From: Actinomycetes bacterium
GTDB lineage: Bacteria > Actinomycetota > Acidimicrobiia > Acidimicrobiales > Ilumatobacteraceae
Direction of reading: 5' to 3'
Assembly: GCA_025358125.1 (NCBI GenBank)
Contig: JANYKS010000023.1
Location: 1 to 64,000, forward strand
Length of the DNA: 64,000 nucleotides
Under the pieces are notes generated by a model that was given only the letters and a program-made list of their open reading frames with translations, ran no database searches and was not told where the DNA came from. This document shows, one piece after another, positions 60,981 to 64,000 of this stretch (position 1 is its first letter; the number at the start of each line of letters is the position of its first letter). Both the position numbers and the translations under genes were made by a program.

Positions 60981-63641
60981 GTGGCCAAACTGCTGATTCT
61001 CGACGGCAACTCGCTGGCGTATCGGGCTTTCTTCGCGTTGCCGACGGACATGGCGACCGCGAGTGGCCAGGTCACGAATGCGGTGTTCGGTTTTACCTCG
61101 ATGTTCATCAATCTCGTGAAGGAACACAAGCCGGACGGCGTGCTCGTCGCGTTCGACCGGCCCGAACCGACGTTTCGTCACTTCGCCAACCCGGGGTACA
61201 AGGCCCAGCGCGAAGCAGCACCTGACATCCTCCGCCAGCAGATGGGACTCGTTCGCGAGGTCCTCAACGCGCTCGACGTGACCACGATCGAACTCCAGGG
61301 GTTCGAAGCCGACGACCTCATCGGCACGGCAGCCTTGATGGGCAAGCAACGCGGTGACGACGTGATCATCGTCACCGGCGACCGCGACAGCTATCAACTC
61401 GTCAGCGATCCACATGTCCGTGTGCTGTACAACAAACGCGGCGTCAGCGAATACGCGTTGTACGACGAGGCGGGCATCTTCGAAAAGACCGGCGTCACAC
61501 CGGCCCAATACCCCGAATACGCCGCGCTGCGCGGCGATACGAGCGACAACCTTCCCGGAGTGCCGGGTGTCGGCGAGAAGACTGCCGCGAAGCTGATCGC
61601 GAACTACGGCGGGCTCGACGGCGTCTTCGCCCACGTCGATGAGCAGACACCGAAGTTGAGGGCGTCGCTGATCGAGCACGAGGCAACGGCCAGGCTGAAC
61701 CATGAGCTGATGGTGGTCGACTGCAATGCCCCGATCGAGATCGACCTCGACTCGCTCGGCTTCACCCCGAATGCCGCCGAGGTCCAGCGGCTGTTCGAGT
61801 TCCTCGAGTTTCGCAGTCTGCTCGACCGGCTCAATGACGCGCTCGGAGCCGTAGGTGTCGCGAGCGGGCCGTCTTCGTCTGCTGAGGTGCTCGAAGCGGA
61901 GGTGTCAACGAGTGAGTCGCCGGGCGACAGCGCGGCGCTGATCAGTGGTCTCGATCGTGTCGACCTCGCCGCCCGCTGGGCCGGCGAGCCCGGTCGCAGT
62001 GAGCTCATCGGCATCGCCGTTTTGAGCGATGCGGCGTCATCGGAGTGCGTGTGGATCCCTGCTGCCCACCTGCTCGACGCCGATGTCGGGGCGTCGCTCG
62101 GTTCGCACGGCAACGTCAGAGGGCACAACGTCAAGGCGTTGATGCGCTGGTTGATGGCCAACGATCTCGACCTCCATGGACTCGTGCTCGACACGGCGAT
62201 CGCGGCCTACCTCATCGATCCGGCCGAGTCGCGCTACGCGATCCGTGATCTGCTCGAGAAGTACACGCCCTTCCGGTTCCCCGCCGACGAACCGGGCTCG
62301 AAGGGCCAACTCGACTTCGGCGACAGCGGGATCGACGAGGCCAAACGCGGTGGGCGCGAGGTGCTCGCCGGGTCGCGGCTCGCCGACGCCGTCGAACTGG
62401 CGCTCGACAAGCAGGGCATGGCCGAGCTGTACGCGACGATCGAGAACCCACTCGTTCGGGTCCTCGCCAAGATGGAGCACGTCGGCATCGCTGTCGACGC
62501 AATCGAGCTGCGCAAGCTGAGCAACCGCCTCGCGGCCGAAGTGCAACGCCTGAGCGGTGTACTGCAGGAAGTCGTCGGTCGACCGTTCAACCTGAACTCG
62601 CCGATTCAGCTGCGCGAGATCCTGTACACCGAACGCGGCCTCGCGCCGGGCAAGAAGACCAAGACGGGCTTCTCCACTGATGCCGCCACGCTCGAGAAGC
62701 TGCGCAGCGAATGGCCCGAGTTCATCGATCCGCTGCTGCAGTACCGCGAGGCCGAGAAGCTGCGTAGCACCTACGGAGAGGGGCTGCTGAACGAAGTCGC
62801 CGCTGACGCACGGATCCACGCCACGTTCAACCAGACCGTTGCCAGGACCGGCCGGCTGAGCAGCGATCAACCGAACCTGCACAACATTCCGGTGCGGTCC
62901 GAACAGGGCCGCCAGTTCCGCCGGGCGTTCGTCCCGGGGCCTGGTTGCACCCTGCTCGTGGCCGACTACAACCAGATCGAGCTGCGCTGCATCGCCCATC
63001 TTGCCGCCGATCCTGGCCTGATCGAAGCGTTCGCGACGGGACAAGACATCCACAACGCCACCGCTGCGCGGGTCTTCAACGTCGATCCGGCCGACGTCAA
63101 GTTGGATCAGCGATCGAAGGCCAAGATGGTTTCGTACGGGCTGGCGTACGGGATGGAGTCCTACGGTCTCGGTCAGCGCCTCGGCATACCCACAGAAGAG
63201 GCGGCCGTCATCCTCGACGCCTACTTCGCCGCCTTTCCCACGGTGCGCGCGTACATGGAGGCGACGGTCAAAGAGGCGCGAATGCGCGGCTACACCGAAA
63301 CGTTGTTCGGGCGGCGCCGGCCGATACCCGAGCTGAGCAACTCGAACTTCCGGATTCGTCAAGCCGGCGAGCGCCAAGCGATGAACGCCGGTATCCAAGG
63401 CCTCGCCGCGGACATCTTCAAGGTCGCGCTCGTGCGAATCGATGAAGCGCTCGAAGCCGGCGGTTACGACAGTCGGCTCATCCTCCAGGTTCATGACGAA
63501 GTCCTGGTCGAGGTGCCGACGGCCGAGATCGATGTCGTCGGGCCACTCGTCATCGAGATCATGCGCAACGCTGCCAAGCTCGATGTTCCGCTCGAAGTCA
63601 ACGTCAGCTGGGGCAGTACCTGGGCAGCGGCCAAGGGCTGA
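60981..63641 (+). CDS. polA: DNA polymerase I, degenerate proofreading domain
   Basis: 886 residues. The 5' nuclease domain (1-~290) has LLILDGNSLAYRAFF, ATASGQVTNAVFGF and the GVPGVGEKTAAKL helix-hairpin-helix. The central domain (~310-480) lacks the DxE exonuclease metal residues (LIGIAVLSDAAS in their place), so no proofreading. The polymerase domain has motif A VADYNQIELR, motif B RSKAKMVSYGLAYGME and motif C LQVHDEVLVEV. GTG start six bases after the ANTAR gene. Confidence 0.95.
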   Translation: MAKLLILDGNSLAYRAFFALPTDMATASGQVTNAVFGFTSMFINLVKEHKPDGVLVAFDRPEPTFRHFANPGYKAQREAAPDILRQQMGLVREVLNALDVTTIELQGFEADDLIGTAALMGKQRGDDVIIVTGDRDSYQLVSDPHVRVLYNKRGVSEYALYDEAGIFEKTGVTPAQYPEYAALRGDTSDNLPGVPGVGEKTAAKLIANYGGLDGVFAHVDEQTPKLRASLIEHEATARLNHELMVVDCNAPIEIDLDSLGFTPNAAEVQRLFEFLEFRSLLDRLNDALGAVGVASGPSSSAEVLEAEVSTSESPGDSAALISGLDRVDLAARWAGEPGRSELIGIAVLSDAASSECVWIPAAHLLDADVGASLGSHGNVRGHNVKALMRWLMANDLDLHGLVLDTAIAAYLIDPAESRYAIRDLLEKYTPFRFPADEPGSKGQLDFGDSGIDEAKRGGREVLAGSRLADAVELALDKQGMAELYATIENPLVRVLAKMEHVGIAVDAIELRKLSNRLAAEVQRLSGVLQEVVGRPFNLNSPIQLREILYTERGLAPGKKTKTGFSTDAATLEKLRSEWPEFIDPLLQYREAEKLRSTYGEGLLNEVAADARIHATFNQTVARTGRLSSDQPNLHNIPVRSEQGRQFRRAFVPGPGCTLLVADYNQIELRCIAHLAADPGLIEAFATGQDIHNATAARVFNVDPADVKLDQRSKAKMVSYGLAYGMESYGLGQRLGIPTEEAAVILDAYFAAFPTVRAYMEATVKEARMRGYTETLFGRRRPIPELSNSNFRIRQAGERQAMNAGIQGLAADIFKVALVRIDEALEAGGYDSRLILQVHDEVLVEVPTAEIDVVGPLVIEIMRNAAKLDVPLEVNVSWGSTWAAAKG

Positions 63642-63649
63642 GGGCGGCT

Positions 63650-64000
63650 ATGGCCGGCGATCCCGACCTGCGAACTGAGAAGCATCGCGGGCACTGGTTC
63701 GAGCCGGTCGCCGATCATCTCGGGGCCGCCTATCTGCGTTACTCGTTCACCAAGGGCACGGTGCAGGAGGTCGATTTCCTGCTCGGCGAGCTCGGTCTCG
63801 AACCGGGTATGCGCGTACTCGACGTCGGCTGTGGCCCGGGGCGGCACGCCAACGAGTTGGCGCGACGCGGCATCGAAGTCCACGGCATCGACATCAGTCA
63901 GACGTTCATCGATCTCGCGATCGCCAGCGCGCCGCCGCTGGCCACGTTCGAGCGCCTCGACGCGCGATCGCTGCCGTGGAGCGAAGAGTTCGACGCCGTC
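63650..64000 (+). CDS. SAM-dependent methyltransferase, partial
   Basis: 117 residues to the window edge. Class I methyltransferase: motif I RVLDVGCGPGRHANELARRG (about 63-82), then GIDIS acidic loop and LDARSLPW. Substrate unknown. Eight bases after polA, so part of the same transcript. Confidence 0.85.
   Translation, partial: MAGDPDLRTEKHRGHWFEPVADHLGAAYLRYSFTKGTVQEVDFLLGELGLEPGMRVLDVGCGPGRHANELARRGIEVHGIDISQTFIDLAIASAPPLATFERLDARSLPWSEEFDAV

Noticed and set aside
62037-63494. Minus-strand open frame of 485 codons
   Set aside because: Antisense to the polymerase domain of polA.

Overview
The window is high-GC, densely coded chromosomal DNA with many GTG starts. Many promoters have a TAnnnT -10 box placed 6-7 bases before the start codon, which implies leaderless mRNAs. 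With the end of a DUF222/HNH-type gene, an ANTAR response regulator, UreG with a His-rich N-terminus and no UreE, and a DUF559/AbiEi-like protein, this points to an actinobacterium, most plausibly class Acidimicrobiia (inference; no rRNA is present).

Layout. 0-6.5 kb: a compact minus-strand signalling operon (large Ser/Thr kinase, FAD/NAD-type protein, four-helix membrane protein, small kinase, FHA/zinc-ribbon protein). 6.5-15 kb: a minus-strand catabolic operon (LLM flavin monooxygenase, cytosine-deaminase-type amidohydrolase, SDR, SsuABC-like importer) and a gamma-glutamyltransferase. 15-22 kb: GDPD, aldehyde dehydrogenase, acyl-CoA synthetase, SirB1-like protein, flavin reductase, acyl-CoA dehydrogenase, CopD-like protein. 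22-27.5 kb: DUF559 protein flanked by hairpin repeats, IspH, DUF512 radical-SAM/PDZ protein, Der GTPase, zinc-ribbon protein, tRNA-Pro(GGG).

27.5-44.3 kb is an accessory region next to tRNA-Pro. It holds a secreted subtilase, an IS6-type transposase remnant, a run of broken genes (GNAT, DUF6226, TumE-like, VOC, FNT channel, alcohol dehydrogenase, a permease/binding-protein fusion, MFS chimera, propeller remnant, acyl-CoA synthetase), an intact formamidase, and a urease cluster ureABCFGD whose UreG P-loop is altered. Single-base indels and nonsense codons cluster here and were not seen elsewhere, so the region looks like a decaying nitrogen-acquisition locus, or a poorly assembled one.

44.3-64 kb is core again: an OmpR-type two-component pair, trpCFBA, fabZ with an overlapping 21-codon ORF, the fabD-H-G-acpP-fabF operon (FabD with a lipoyl-like C-terminal domain), tRNA-Leu(CAA) followed by a gene remnant and an MNT/HEPN-like pair, malQ, an ANTAR regulator, polA and the start of a methyltransferase gene. 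The least described items are the FHA/kinase/FAD operon, the kinase with a dynamin-like C-terminal half, the FabD fusion and the repeat-tagged breakpoints in the decayed region.
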